The notes: generated from the sequence alone by a model not told the origin. A DNA stretch of 64,000 nt from Rhodospirillaceae bacterium (GCA_011523655.1 WTGH01000010.1:293137-357136); one strand, 5' to 3'; counted from the stretch's first letter, positions 26,581 through 35,218 are shown. Numbers and translations are program-made.

Positions 26581-27942
26581 ATGGCGGAAATCGCTTACGG
26601 CGGCTGGGCCGGCACCAACGGCAACGGGCGCCCGGACCCGGAGATCGTGTTCTCCAATGTCCGCATTCTCGACGGTACGGGCGAAGCGCCCTACAGCGGC
26701 GATGTCACCGTTGCCGGCAACCGGATCAAGTCGATCTCCCGCGCCGGCGGCGGATATGGCGGCGGGATCGGTAACGGCGGGTGGGGCCCGCAGAATGGCA
26801 CCTACAGGATCGACGGGCGGGGCATGACGCTGATGCCCGGCATGGTCGATGCCCACCTGCATCTGAGCTGGAACAACGCGCCGGGCATCGACCCGATCCA
26901 GCTCATGCCGCTCGAAGAGCACACGCTCAACTGCGTCTACATGGCGAAGCTGCTGATCGACGCCGGCTTCACCGCGGGCTATGGCGCGGCGGCGGCAAAG
27001 CCGCGGCTTGACGTGGTGATCCGCGACGCGATCAAGGAGGGCAAGGTGCCCGGCCCGCGCTATACCGCGGCGGGGCCTGAACTGACGGCGGTCGGCGGCC
27101 TTGGCGATGCCACGCTGCCGCATATCGACCACAAGGCGCTCAATCTCGGCATCGTCGTCTCCGGTGTGGAGGAGATGCGGCGCGAGATCCGCACGCTCAT
27201 GAAGTGGGGCGTCGATACGATCAAGATCAACCTGTCCGGCGAAGAGATCACCCAGTTCGCCGCAGAGGAGAACCAGTTCACCGACGAGGAAGTCGCCGTC
27301 GCCGTTGCCGAGGCCAGGGGGCGCGGCCGCCGCCTCGCCGCCCATGCGCGCTCGAAGGAATCGATCCAGCGCTGTGTGAAGCACGGCATCGAAATCATCT
27401 ACCACGCCTCCTTCTCCGACGAGGAGACGCTCGATCTGCTGGAGGCCAACAAGGACAAACATTTCGTGGCGCCCGGCCTGGCCTGGCTGATCAACGTGGC
27501 GCGGAACGCTGCGGAATGGGGCATCGTACCCGGCACGCCGATCACGGATCGCTACGAACGCGAGCTGGAGCATGCCTGCGCAACCATGCTGGCGATGCAC
27601 AAGCGCGGCATCCGCGTGCTGGTCGGCGGCGACTACGGCTTCGCCTGGACGCCGCACGGCACAAACGCCAAGGACTTCGAGTATTTCGTCGACATGGTCG
27701 GCTTCTCGCCGATGGAGGCGATCAAGGCCGGCACGATGTATGGCGGTCAGATCATGGGGATGGGCGACGAACTGGGTACGATCCGGGAGGGCTGTCTGGC
27801 CGATCTTCTGCTGGTCGACGGCGACCCGCTGACGAATATCAAGGTGCTGCAGGATCAGTCCCGACTCGTCGCGATCATGCAGGACGGCAAGTTCCACAAG
27901 GAACCCGACATGAACCGGGTCGGCATGCGGCTCAGCGCCTGA
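26581..27942 (+). CDS. Amidohydrolase-superfamily protein (imidazolonepropionase/prolidase-like)
   Basis: 453 residues. VFSNVRILDGTGEAPYSGDV begins the small beta-sandwich domain; then MVDAHLHLSW (metal HxH), a possible Lys in DTIKINLSG, His in LAAHARS and IIYHASF, and Asp in VGGDYGFAWTPHG outline a metal-dependent TIM-barrel hydrolase of the type grouped with imidazolonepropionases and Xaa-Pro dipeptidases. It ends with the LADLLLVDGDPLTNI block that closes such enzymes. A strong RBS (GGGAGAGGG) precedes the ATG 24 bases after the hydrolase. It is the last gene of the operon and its stop codon lies in the arm of a terminator-like inverted repeat. Confidence 0.87.
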   Translation: MAEIAYGGWAGTNGNGRPDPEIVFSNVRILDGTGEAPYSGDVTVAGNRIKSISRAGGGYGGGIGNGGWGPQNGTYRIDGRGMTLMPGMVDAHLHLSWNNAPGIDPIQLMPLEEHTLNCVYMAKLLIDAGFTAGYGAAAAKPRLDVVIRDAIKEGKVPGPRYTAAGPELTAVGGLGDATLPHIDHKALNLGIVVSGVEEMRREIRTLMKWGVDTIKINLSGEEITQFAAEENQFTDEEVAVAVAEARGRGRRLAAHARSKESIQRCVKHGIEIIYHASFSDEETLDLLEANKDKHFVAPGLAWLINVARNAAEWGIVPGTPITDRYERELEHACATMLAMHKRGIRVLVGGDYGFAWTPHGTNAKDFEYFVDMVGFSPMEAIKAGTMYGGQIMGMGDELGTIREGCLADLLLVDGDPLTNIKVLQDQSRLVAIMQDGKFHKEPDMNRVGMRLSA

Positions 27943-27987
27943 CCCGTTCCGGGGCTCGAAGCCGCCGCCAAGCCCGACGGGTCAGGC
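27937..27987. terminator. Bidirectional terminator between convergent genes
   Basis: GCCTGACCCGT (27937-27947) and ACGGGTCAGGC (27977-27987) are perfect 11-base inverse complements; the left arm contains the amidohydrolase stop codon. The loop holds CCGCCGCC, which can also pair with the following GGCGGCGG. The position between converging transcription units supports a shared terminator, although no long T run follows. Confidence 0.6.
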
Positions 27988-27998
27988 CGGCGGCGGTT

Positions 27999-28892
27999 TC
28001 AGCAGCCGGCCAGAAAGGCAAGGATTTCCCGCGCGGTCTCGTCGGGCGCCTCCTCGGCCAGGAAATGGCCGCAGTCGAGGGCGCGGCCGCGGACATCCCC
28101 GGCCCGCTCCTGCCAGCTCCCGATCATGTTCAGGGTGCCGCCGGTCTGCCAGCCGGGGCGCCGGGCCATGTTGCCGGCCCACAGCACCAGCATCGGGCAG
28201 GCGATTTTCCGGCCCCGGTCGGCCTCGTCGTGGACCAGGTCGACCGCGATGGCGCGATAGTCCATGCAGGTCGTACGGATCGTTTCGGGGTTGCTGAAGC
28301 AGCGGAGATATTCCGCGTAGGCCTCGTCGGTAATCGCGCCGTCCACCGCCGTCCACTGGCCGAGCAGGAAATCCAGATAGAATTTGGCGCTGTTGCCGAT
28401 CAGCGTCTCCGGGAACGGGGAGGGCTGGCGCATCAGGTGCCAATGGAACCATGAGTAGGCAAGATCGCGGTTCATATTGTCGAAGGCCGCCTGGGACGCC
28501 ACCACGTCGAGCGAGGTGAAGCTGCGGACCCGCGCCGGATGATCGAGGGCCATGCGATGGCCGACCCGGGCGCCGCGGTCATGGCCGACGACATGGAAGC
28601 GCTCGAAACCCAGCGCCGCCATGACCTCGACCTGGTCCTGCGCCGACGTACGCTTGCAAAAGTCGTTGAGGTCGTCCGAGGCCGGCTTGCCGCTGTCGCC
28701 GTAGCCGCGCAGGTCGGGCGCCACCACCGTGTAATGCCCGGCGAACTGCGGCGCCACCTTGTGCCACATCGCGTGGGTCTGCGGGTAGCCGTGCAGCAGC
28801 AGCAGCGGCGGGCCGTCGCCGCCCTGCACGAGATTGACGGCGATGGACGAGACCTCGATCCGGGTCTTCGTGAAACCTTCGAACATAGCCAT
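27999..28892 (-). CDS. Fluoroacetate dehalogenase-like alpha/beta hydrolase
   Basis: 297 residues from the ATG at 28892; longer readings add a low-complexity Arg/Gly tail and are unlikely. All residues that define fluoroacetate dehalogenases appear in the right order: HGYPQ, nucleophile Asp105 with Arg106 and Arg109 (VGHDRGARVGHRMALDHP), Asp129, the halide pocket His150-Trp151 (YSWFHWHLMRQPSPFPE) and Tyr212 (CMDYRAI), and His276 (CGHFLAEE). The family hydrolyses alpha-haloacids, some with C-F cleavage. Relatives with this signature also include epoxide hydrolases and other haloacid enzymes, so defluorination is a prediction. It stands 197 bases downstream of the chaC gene on the same strand. 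Confidence 0.82.
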   Translation of the reverse strand: MAMFEGFTKTRIEVSSIAVNLVQGGDGPPLLLLHGYPQTHAMWHKVAPQFAGHYTVVAPDLRGYGDSGKPASDDLNDFCKRTSAQDQVEVMAALGFERFHVVGHDRGARVGHRMALDHPARVRSFTSLDVVASQAAFDNMNRDLAYSWFHWHLMRQPSPFPETLIGNSAKFYLDFLLGQWTAVDGAITDEAYAEYLRCFSNPETIRTTCMDYRAIAVDLVHDEADRGRKIACPMLVLWAGNMARRPGWQTGGTLNMIGSWQERAGDVRGRALDCGHFLAEEAPDETAREILAFLAGC

Positions 28893-29089
28893 ATCGTTTC
28901 CAGCCAAGCGTGGCGAACGCGCCCCAAAATGCGGCGCAATTGCACAAACCGCGAGTCCAAATTCAGATCGACCGGACGCCCGCGGTCGCCCGCCGGATGA
29001 CCCCGGCGCAATCCGCCGCCGAGACCCCATCCGCATCGGCGAAGGTGACTCGGCAGATCCCGGATGGACAACCTATTGAGGAATCGCAT

Positions 29090-29776
29090 CTAGTCCCGCA
29101 GCCGCTGCACCCTTTCGAGCAGCGCCTCCAGCTCGGCATCCGGCTCGCCGGCTTCGGCGAGATGGGCCACCATGTCCGCCAGATAGTCCGCGCAGGGGCC
29201 GAATTTTCCCGCAGCGCCGGCGATGATGCGCGCCTGCCGGTCCACGCCGAGCGGCGGGCAATATTGCGGATGGGCCGGGTCGATGACGAAGGTGAGGGCG
29301 GTCAGGGGCTCCGCATCGGGCCCGTCCGGCGCTTCGGCGGTAGATACCGGCACCCAGGCCGGCCGGTAGACGGCGGTATACATTTCCCGCGCCCACAGCC
29401 TTTCGATGTCCGTCGCCTCGGTCGCGCCGTCGATCTTCAGCGCGACGCCGCCGCAGCGCGCGCCCGGTGCGGCTTCCAGCCCCAGGCCGAGGCCCGGCCG
29501 CTTCGGCGTGCCGCGGGCCGACACGGTCCAGAAGCAGAAGGCGCGGCGAAAGCCGTGCAGCACGGCGCGGCGGCGTTCGGCCGGTTCGAACGCGGGACTC
29601 CAGATCAGCGAGCCGTAGCCGAACACCCAGACCGGCCCGGCCGGGCGCCGCGCCATCGCGGCGGCGCGGCTGGCGGCGAGGGCGGTTGCATCGAGCGGCT
29701 CCGCCCGCCCGGCCGGCCAAGGAATGTCGTCAGGTTGGGGACCGGGGCCGGTCTCGGGACCGTTCTCGCGGGGCAT
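29090..29776 (-). CDS. chaC: ChaC-like gamma-glutamylcyclotransferase
   Basis: 228 residues, usual size for ChaC, which splits glutathione to 5-oxoproline and Cys-Gly in the cytoplasm. VWVFGYGSLIW is the substrate-binding glycine-rich loop, the Glu in AREMYTAVYRPAWV is the catalytic acid region, and LTFVIDPAHPQYCPPL and the IIAGAAGKFGPCADYL block complete the fold. The N-terminal 40 residues are Pro/Gly/Ala-rich and may be dispensable. It is four bases downstream of an esterase-like gene and so is in an operon with two alpha/beta hydrolases. Confidence 0.88.
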   Translation of the reverse strand: MPRENGPETGPGPQPDDIPWPAGRAEPLDATALAASRAAAMARRPAGPVWVFGYGSLIWSPAFEPAERRRAVLHGFRRAFCFWTVSARGTPKRPGLGLGLEAAPGARCGGVALKIDGATEATDIERLWAREMYTAVYRPAWVPVSTAEAPDGPDAEPLTALTFVIDPAHPQYCPPLGVDRQARIIAGAAGKFGPCADYLADMVAHLAEAGEPDAELEALLERVQRLRD

Positions 29777-29780
29777 CGGC

Positions 29781-30695
29781 CTACAGCAGGTCCATCATGC
29801 CGAGGCAACTGCGCAGGATCGCGCTGCGGCTGTCGGCGAAGCCGTCAGCCATGTCGAAATGATTGGCGCCGGCGATCTCCATGGCTTCGGCCCGGTGGCC
29901 CCGCGCCCACAGGACCTCGGCGAAGCCGCGCGACTGGCGGCGGAATTCGTCCAGTTCCCCGCTGCCCCAGAACAGCGCCAGGGCGGGCAGGCGGTCCGGA
30001 ATGTTGTGGACCGGGCTCAGCCGCCGCGCCGCGACCTCGTCCAGGCGGACATAGTCGTTGCGCGCCGTCAGGCGCACCGGCTCCAGGTCGTACATGCCGC
30101 TGACCAGCACCGCGCCCTTGATGACGTCTTCTGGCAGGCCGGCCCGGGCGCGCCAGCCGTCCTGGACCAGCGTGCCGCCGACATGGGCGCCGGAGGAGTG
30201 GCCGCAGACATAGAGCCGGCCGGGATCGCCGCCGAAACTGCGCGCGTTGCGCCAGAGCCAAACCAGCGCCGCCCGGTTCTGGCGCACCTGTTCGTCGAGG
30301 CTGACCTCCGGCAGCAGGGCGAAATCGGCAACCACCCACGCCGCGCCCGCTGCGGCGAACGGCGCGGCCGGGTAGCTGAAACTGTCCTTGGACAGCGCCC
30401 GCCACGCGCCGCCGTGGATAAACAGCATGACGGGCACGCCGTCCGCGCCGTTCTCCGCCGGAAAGATGTCGAGGGTCTCGGCCGGGCCGTCGCCGTAGGG
30501 CACCGAGAGCCGGCAGGGCTGGCTGTCGCGCACCCGCGCGCTCTCGCCGTCCCAGGCGTCGAGATAGCCGCCGATATCGGGCACCAGCGTTGCCTGGTTG
30601 TACTGCGCGTCCAGTTCCGCCTGGCTGTAGCCGCGATAGACCTTGACTTCGGGGGCGGGCGAACCCGGAGTTTCGGACGGGGTGTCAGGCGGCAT
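29781..30695 (-). CDS. Alpha/beta hydrolase of the hormone-sensitive lipase/kynurenine formamidase-like group
   Basis: 304 residues. FIHGGAWRALSKD is the HGG(A)W oxyanion motif, CGHSSGAHVGG the nucleophile elbow, and the late FWGSGELDEFRRQS and GANHFDMADGF carry the Asp and His. HGGAW with GHS(S/A)GAH is the pattern of bacterial arylformamidase-like esterases. No signal peptide. It lies 6 bases after one hydrolase gene and 4 bases before chaC. Natural substrate unknown. Confidence 0.85.
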   Translation of the reverse strand: MPPDTPSETPGSPAPEVKVYRGYSQAELDAQYNQATLVPDIGGYLDAWDGESARVRDSQPCRLSVPYGDGPAETLDIFPAENGADGVPVMLFIHGGAWRALSKDSFSYPAAPFAAAGAAWVVADFALLPEVSLDEQVRQNRAALVWLWRNARSFGGDPGRLYVCGHSSGAHVGGTLVQDGWRARAGLPEDVIKGAVLVSGMYDLEPVRLTARNDYVRLDEVAARRLSPVHNIPDRLPALALFWGSGELDEFRRQSRGFAEVLWARGHRAEAMEIAGANHFDMADGFADSRSAILRSCLGMMDLL

Positions 30696-30701
30696 GGCGG
30701 A

Positions 30702-31526
30702 TCAGCAGGCCAGGTCGCGGTGCTTCGTCAGGAACGACAGCAGGGCCGCATCGAACTCGGCCGGCTTTTCCATGTTGATCAGGTGGCCGGCGCGCGGCAC
30801 GACGACGAATTCCGATCCGGCGATCCGGTCGTGCAGACCGCGGCCGATCTCCGGTGTGGTCAGGGAATCGCCGTCGCCGTAGACCAGCAGGGTCGGCACG
30901 CGGATCAATTCGAGCTCGGCCGTGCGCTCGAACATCGAGGTCGCGCGCACCGTCTTCATGTAGCTTTCCTTGTGCAGCGCCGCCATGCTGGCGACCAGCC
31001 GCGCATACTGCTCTTCCGTCGCGTCCGGCCCGCGCAGGGTGGACGCGACGACCGGGGCGATGTCCTTCGGCTCCTTGCCCTCCTCGGCGAGCGGCTTGAG
31101 GCGCAGCGCCACGAAGCGTTCGCGCTCGGCCGGCGAGAAATTGCTCTGGCCGGCGAAGGTGGCGACCAGGGCGAGCGTCGCGATCCGCTCGGGATAGAGG
31201 GCGTGGAAATCCTGGGCGATCCGGCCGCCCATCGACAGGCCGCACAGATGGGCCCTTTCGACGCCGTAATGGTCGAGCAGCCGGGCCAGATCGTGCGAGA
31301 AGTCGCTGAAATCGAGCGGTCCCTCGTAATCGTCGCTGTCGCCGTAGCCGCGGGCGTCCCAGGAGACCGCGCGGAAGCCGCGGGCGGCGAAGGCCTCGAC
31401 CTGTTCGGTCCAGTTGGTCCGGTTGCCGCCGATGCCGTGCATGAAGACGAGCAGCGGACCCTCGCCGGCCTCGTCGACGGCAATGTCCGGCGGGCCGGGG
31501 ATTTTTTTTAACCGGATTGCGGTCAT
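30702..31526 (-). CDS. Alpha/beta hydrolase
   Basis: 274 residues. FMHGIGGNRTNWTEQ, WDARGYGDSDDYEG, LCGLSMGGRIAQDF (nucleophile Ser), VYGDGDSLTTPE (Asp) and PRAGHLINMEKPAEF (His) give a full catalytic triad of the lactonase/esterase type. First of three tightly packed minus-strand genes ending with chaC. The function within the group is unclear; haloperoxidase/enol-lactonase relatives share these motifs. Confidence 0.85.
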   Translation of the reverse strand: MTAIRLKKIPGPPDIAVDEAGEGPLLVFMHGIGGNRTNWTEQVEAFAARGFRAVSWDARGYGDSDDYEGPLDFSDFSHDLARLLDHYGVERAHLCGLSMGGRIAQDFHALYPERIATLALVATFAGQSNFSPAERERFVALRLKPLAEEGKEPKDIAPVVASTLRGPDATEEQYARLVASMAALHKESYMKTVRATSMFERTAELELIRVPTLLVYGDGDSLTTPEIGRGLHDRIAGSEFVVVPRAGHLINMEKPAEFDAALLSFLTKHRDLAC

Positions 31527-31559
31527 CGCTCGAAATCTCCTTGAGAGCGCATGGGCGAG

Positions 31560-32531
31560 TTACAGGTCTTTGATCCGCTCGGAAAATACTTCGTGCATCT
31601 TGTTCAGATGTTCCGCGAGCCACTCGTGCTGCTCGGGCCAGTCTGCCTCTTTCCACGGATCCGTATTGTGGCGGTAATAAGCAATCCGACTGGCCTGTTT
31701 TTCTGGCAATTCTTCCCACTCAAGCTTATAACCCAACTTCTGCTCGATCTCATCTTTCTGCTCTTTGAGACGCGCAAAGCGTTCCTCTATGTCGCCGCCG
31801 CCGATATAGAGTTCTGACCGTACCCACTTGTCCCGACTATTCATTCCCGCCGCGAGGCTGAATCCGCTGCGTCCTATACTGTAGCTCATCGAAGACGACG
31901 GCCGTGGTTTGCGATGGCCGGCGACCGGCCCGCGTTTGTTCTTGAGCCTCTCCTGAAGTGCGGCCCAATATTCCCTTTGCTTTAGCCGTCTCTCCGATTT
32001 TTCGGCTCTGTCCTTGGATTTGGTGCGCCTCGCTACCGACCGTGACCAGTCGTTCGGCTGTGAGACAATGTTGAACTTCGGCGCCGGGCGGGAACTGTCG
32101 ATCTTCCAGAGTTCGATTTCCAGTCCAAAGAAGCGAAAATCCTCCTGCGTGATTTCATTCAGCCAGTCGAGAGCCGCGCGGTGTTCATCCGCAAATTCAT
32201 CTGCCAACCAGACCATAGTGACGGCATGCACACCTTGGGCATAGGTCAGCAACTGGCCCAAGTGTTTGTGATCGGTACGATCAAGCTGGTTTTCGATCAG
32301 CACCCAATTTTCATCTGAATCCATGCAGACGATATCAGCTCGAAACCGCCCGGATTCTTTTTCCGTATCTGCCGTCTCCGGTTCCAACCGAAGTCCCAGC
32401 GTTTCACCGAGAATTTCGAGATTTTCCGGTTTGGCGAGCCACGGGGTGAAATCGCGAGGCTCGTTTTTCCACTGGTCGCCGATGTCGAGTTGCTCAAGAC
32501 GGCCGAGTTCTTGATCGCTCATGACAGTCAT
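31560..32531 (-). CDS. DUF4268-family protein, PD-(D/E)XK nuclease-like
   Basis: 323 residues. The N-terminal half carries RADIVCMDSDENWVLIENQ followed by DRTDHKHLGQLLTYAQG, the recognisable core of DUF4268 proteins, with a D...ENQ arrangement like a PD-(D/E)XK nuclease active site in which Gln replaces the usual Lys. The C-terminal half (after about residue 190) is charged and helical, with ELYIGGGDIEERFARLKEQKDEIEQKLGYKLEWEE describing the DUF4268 C-terminal region in pieces. Codon use is noticeably AT-richer than all neighbours, a sign of recent transfer. Such genes are often found alone in defence or mobile loci; no restriction partner is adjacent here. Function unknown. Confidence 0.75.
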   Translation of the reverse strand: MTVMSDQELGRLEQLDIGDQWKNEPRDFTPWLAKPENLEILGETLGLRLEPETADTEKESGRFRADIVCMDSDENWVLIENQLDRTDHKHLGQLLTYAQGVHAVTMVWLADEFADEHRAALDWLNEITQEDFRFFGLEIELWKIDSSRPAPKFNIVSQPNDWSRSVARRTKSKDRAEKSERRLKQREYWAALQERLKNKRGPVAGHRKPRPSSSMSYSIGRSGFSLAAGMNSRDKWVRSELYIGGGDIEERFARLKEQKDEIEQKLGYKLEWEELPEKQASRIAYYRHNTDPWKEADWPEQHEWLAEHLNKMHEVFSERIKDL

Positions 32532-32573
32532 CGCTCCAATTTATGGTTAGTGTACCAGCGCTGCGCCCGCGGC

Positions 32574-33362
32574 TCAGTTGTATCGGACCCGCCGGGCCAG
32601 CGGATCGATTACCAGCTTTTCCCCGGCGATGAACAGGATCACGACGGCGAAGCAGGCGGCGAACACGGTAGCGGCGTCGGACAGGGTCTGCGCCCGCAGC
32701 ATCAAGAAGCCGAGGCCGCTCTCGGTGCCGAACAGTTCGGCGACCAGCGCGATCTTCCAGCCGACGCCGTAGGCGATGCGCAGGGCCGCCACGATGTAGG
32801 GCATGAGCAGCGGGATCGTGACCAGGAAGAACACCCGGCGCCGGGTCCGGGTGAAGCTGCGCGCCATCTCCATCGCCTCGGCATCGAGTTCGCGCAGGCC
32901 CTGAGCGACGTTGACCAGGCAGAAGGGCGTCAGGATGGCGACTTCGACGAAGATAATCGTTTCGTGCGACGGGCCGAACCAGATGCTGGCGACGATCGCC
33001 CAGCCCACGGAAGGAAAGGCGTTCAGGAAGGGCTGGATCCGGCCGTAGACGATGACGTCGAGCGCCGGACAGCGGCGCGGCAGGAAGGCGAGCAGCGTGC
33101 CCAGCAGGACGGCGGCGATGACGGAAATGACGACCCGCAGCATGCTGGTCAGCGTGTGGGCAAGCTGGTCCGGTTCGGTGAACAGTTCCGCGGTCGTCAC
33201 CGCGACCGTCCACGGGCCGGGCATCACGGCGTCGGACAGGTCGCGCGCGACCGCCCACCAGCCGACCACTGCGGCAACGATCAGCCCTTCGGCCAGCACG
33301 ACCGGCAGCGGCCGGATCCCGCCGGTGGCTGCGAGACGGGCGGCGGGCGCGTCAGGCGGCAT
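32574..33362 (-). CDS. ABC transporter permease, nitrate/sulfonate/taurine type (second copy)
   Basis: 262 residues, six or so membrane segments. The EAMEMARSFTRTRRRVFFLVTIPLLMPYI segment is the EAA coupling loop of TauC/SsuC-type permeases, and LRIAYGVGWKIALVAELFG the following conserved helix. It overlaps the upstream permease gene by 11 bases; the two probably form a heterodimeric channel, unusual because sulfonate systems typically have one permease gene. Last gene of the importer operon. Confidence 0.88.
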   Translation of the reverse strand: MPPDAPAARLAATGGIRPLPVVLAEGLIVAAVVGWWAVARDLSDAVMPGPWTVAVTTAELFTEPDQLAHTLTSMLRVVISVIAAVLLGTLLAFLPRRCPALDVIVYGRIQPFLNAFPSVGWAIVASIWFGPSHETIIFVEVAILTPFCLVNVAQGLRELDAEAMEMARSFTRTRRRVFFLVTIPLLMPYIVAALRIAYGVGWKIALVAELFGTESGLGFLMLRAQTLSDAATVFAACFAVVILFIAGEKLVIDPLARRVRYN

Positions 33363-34164
33363 GGTGGCGCGCCAGCCGCTTCTGGACCGGATCGAAGACG
33401 AACCGTTCCACGCTGTAGACGAAGGCGATGATGATCAGGATGATGCCGAAGATCAGCGGCGTATCGAAATCGTTGCGCGCCAGGTTGAGCATGTAGCCCA
33501 GCCCGCTGTTGCCGCCGAACAGTTCGGCGGTGAGCGCCACTTTCCACGAAACGCCGAAGCTGATGCGCAGCGTCGCGAACATGAAGGGGAACAGCGCCGG
33601 CAGGATGAGCAGCAGCAGCGCGCGCACCCGGCGGCGCGAGAAGCTGCGCACCATCTCCAGCAGTTCCGGGTCGAGCGCCTCCAGCCCCTCGCGCATGTTG
33701 ATGATGGCGAAGGGGATCAGCACCATGCTGATGACGAAGACGACGGTGAAATCGTTCACGCCGAACCAGATGATCGCCAGCATGGTCCAGCCGATGCCGG
33801 GATAGGAGTTCAGGAAGGGCGTGAGCCGGCCGTGCATCATCCGCCGCGTGGCGCCCAGGTACCAGGGCAGCAGCGCCAGCGCGAAGCCGATGACGAACGA
33901 GATGATGACCGCGGCGATGATATGGCCGAACGACCAGAACATGTGGCCGATTTCGTGCGCGTCGGTGAAGAACAGGCCGAGGCGCTCGGCGACCGCCAGG
34001 GGCCCCGGCATCTGGTAGCTCTCCACCGAGGCGCCCCAGGCCGCCCAGGCGGCGAGCACGCCGAGCGTGAAAAGGTGCGCCGCAAGGCGCGATTTGCGCC
34101 CGGCGGCGGAAGGGGCGGCGGCCCCGGCGGCAGCCGGGGCCGCTACCGTTGCCGGAGCGTCCAA
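33352..34164 (-). CDS. ABC transporter permease, nitrate/sulfonate/taurine type (first copy)
   Basis: 270 residues. The start is a TTG at 34164, as no ATG or GTG precedes the first membrane segment (LFTLGVLAAWAAWG). The coupling loop LLEMVSFSRRRVRALLLL (seen as LEMVRSFSRRRVRALL) and TLRISFGVSWKVALTAELFGG are paralogous to the next gene. An Ala/Pro-rich 25-residue N-tail is present. It sits 25 bases after the binding-protein gene. Confidence 0.86.
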   Translation of the reverse strand: MDAPATVAAPAAAGAAAPSAAGRKSRLAAHLFTLGVLAAWAAWGASVESYQMPGPLAVAERLGLFFTDAHEIGHMFWSFGHIIAAVIISFVIGFALALLPWYLGATRRMMHGRLTPFLNSYPGIGWTMLAIIWFGVNDFTVVFVISMVLIPFAIINMREGLEALDPELLEMVRSFSRRRVRALLLLILPALFPFMFATLRISFGVSWKVALTAELFGGNSGLGYMLNLARNDFDTPLIFGIILIIIAFVYSVERFVFDPVQKRLARHHAA

Positions 34165-34189
34165 CGATCCGGCTCAGGCTGGCCGGCGC

Positions 34190-35218
34190 CTATTCGCGGA
34201 TGGCGTGCTCCCACACCACGTCGGCGGCCTTCGGCACCTTCTTGAGGATGCCCATCTCCTTCGCGCCGGACCAGATCGTTTCCATCGCCTTCATGTCGGC
34301 GTCGGAAACCGCGCCCGGGAAGTAGGAATAATCCGTCAACCAGGCCTTGAAATAGGCCGCGCTGATCTTGCCGCCCTTGGCGATCGCCGCGCCGACTTCG
34401 CCGGGATTTTTCACGGCATACTGCACCGATTCGTACAGCATCCGGTTGAATTCCCGGAAGGCCTCCGGCCGCTCGGCGAGTTTCTCCGGATAGGTCACGT
34501 TGACGGCGGCCACGGTGTCGACGCCGTAGAGTTCCCGGATGTCCTTGTTGGTCCAGGCGAGCACCCGGTAGTTGCCGGAGCCGCGCGCCCTGTAGGCCTG
34601 GGAGTGGATCAGCGTCGCGGCGTCGACCCGGCCGGTCTCCAGCGCGGTCAGCAGCGCCGGGGCGGGAATCTGCACCCAGTTCATGTCGCCGCCCTTGTAG
34701 GAGACGTTCAGCTTGTATTTCTTCAACAGGGCCAGGCGGATCCAGGTCGTGCCGGTCGCGCGCAGGGCATAGTTGCCGATGGTCTTGCCCTTGAGGTCGG
34801 CCATCGTCTTGTAGGGGCTGTCCTTCTTGACCCAGATGCCGGCGCCGAGCCCGCCCTTGCCGGCGCGCAAGGCGCTGGACAGGACGACCAGTTTGAGCCC
34901 GCGCTTGGCCGCGAGCGGAATCGCCATGACGGCGTTCATCAGCACGTCGAACCGCTTGGTGGGCGTGGACTGGATCAGCGCCGGGATGGCCAGCGCCTTG
35001 CCGTCGATCTCGATCTTGTCGGATTTCACGATGCCCTGCTTGATGGCGTAGAGCACGCCTTCCAGCGCCGGGTCGATCAGATAGCCGTAGGTGACCTTCT
35101 CCTTGGCGGCGGCCGGCGCGGCGCCGAGCCCAAGCGCCCCCATACTCAATGCAAGGGCCCCGGCGCACAGGCCGGCGAAAACCCGCCGGCGATCCAGCAA
35201 AATATTACGTTCGATCAT
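34190..35218 (-). CDS. Periplasmic substrate-binding protein, nitrate/sulfonate/taurine type
   Basis: 342 residues with a signal peptide (RRVFAGLCAGALALSMGALGLGAAPAAA, cut after about residue 37). The mature part opens KVTYGYLIDPALEGVLYAIKQG and shows the NMT1/SsuA-like two-lobed fold with KGKTIGNYALRATGTTW and DAATLIHSQAYRARG. Its ATG overlaps the ATPase stop codon (ATGA). Ligand cannot be assigned; sulfonates, taurine, nitrate and pyrimidine precursors are all possible for the family. Confidence 0.86.
   Translation of the reverse strand: MIERNILLDRRRVFAGLCAGALALSMGALGLGAAPAAAKEKVTYGYLIDPALEGVLYAIKQGIVKSDKIEIDGKALAIPALIQSTPTKRFDVLMNAVMAIPLAAKRGLKLVVLSSALRAGKGGLGAGIWVKKDSPYKTMADLKGKTIGNYALRATGTTWIRLALLKKYKLNVSYKGGDMNWVQIPAPALLTALETGRVDAATLIHSQAYRARGSGNYRVLAWTNKDIRELYGVDTVAAVNVTYPEKLAERPEAFREFNRMLYESVQYAVKNPGEVGAAIAKGGKISAAYFKAWLTDYSYFPGAVSDADMKAMETIWSGAKEMGILKKVPKAADVVWEHAIRE

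Noticed and set aside
13590..27942. The operon as an antiviral defence system, because plant Tm-1 blocks a virus
   Set aside because: All flanking genes are transport or catabolic; Tm-1's antiviral effect is specific to plant tobamoviruses and gives no reason to infer phage defence here.
27999..29036. Longer dehalogenase-like protein starting at 29036
   Set aside because: The extra 48 residues are Arg/Gly-rich with no counterpart in the family; the Met at 28892 matches the usual N-terminus.
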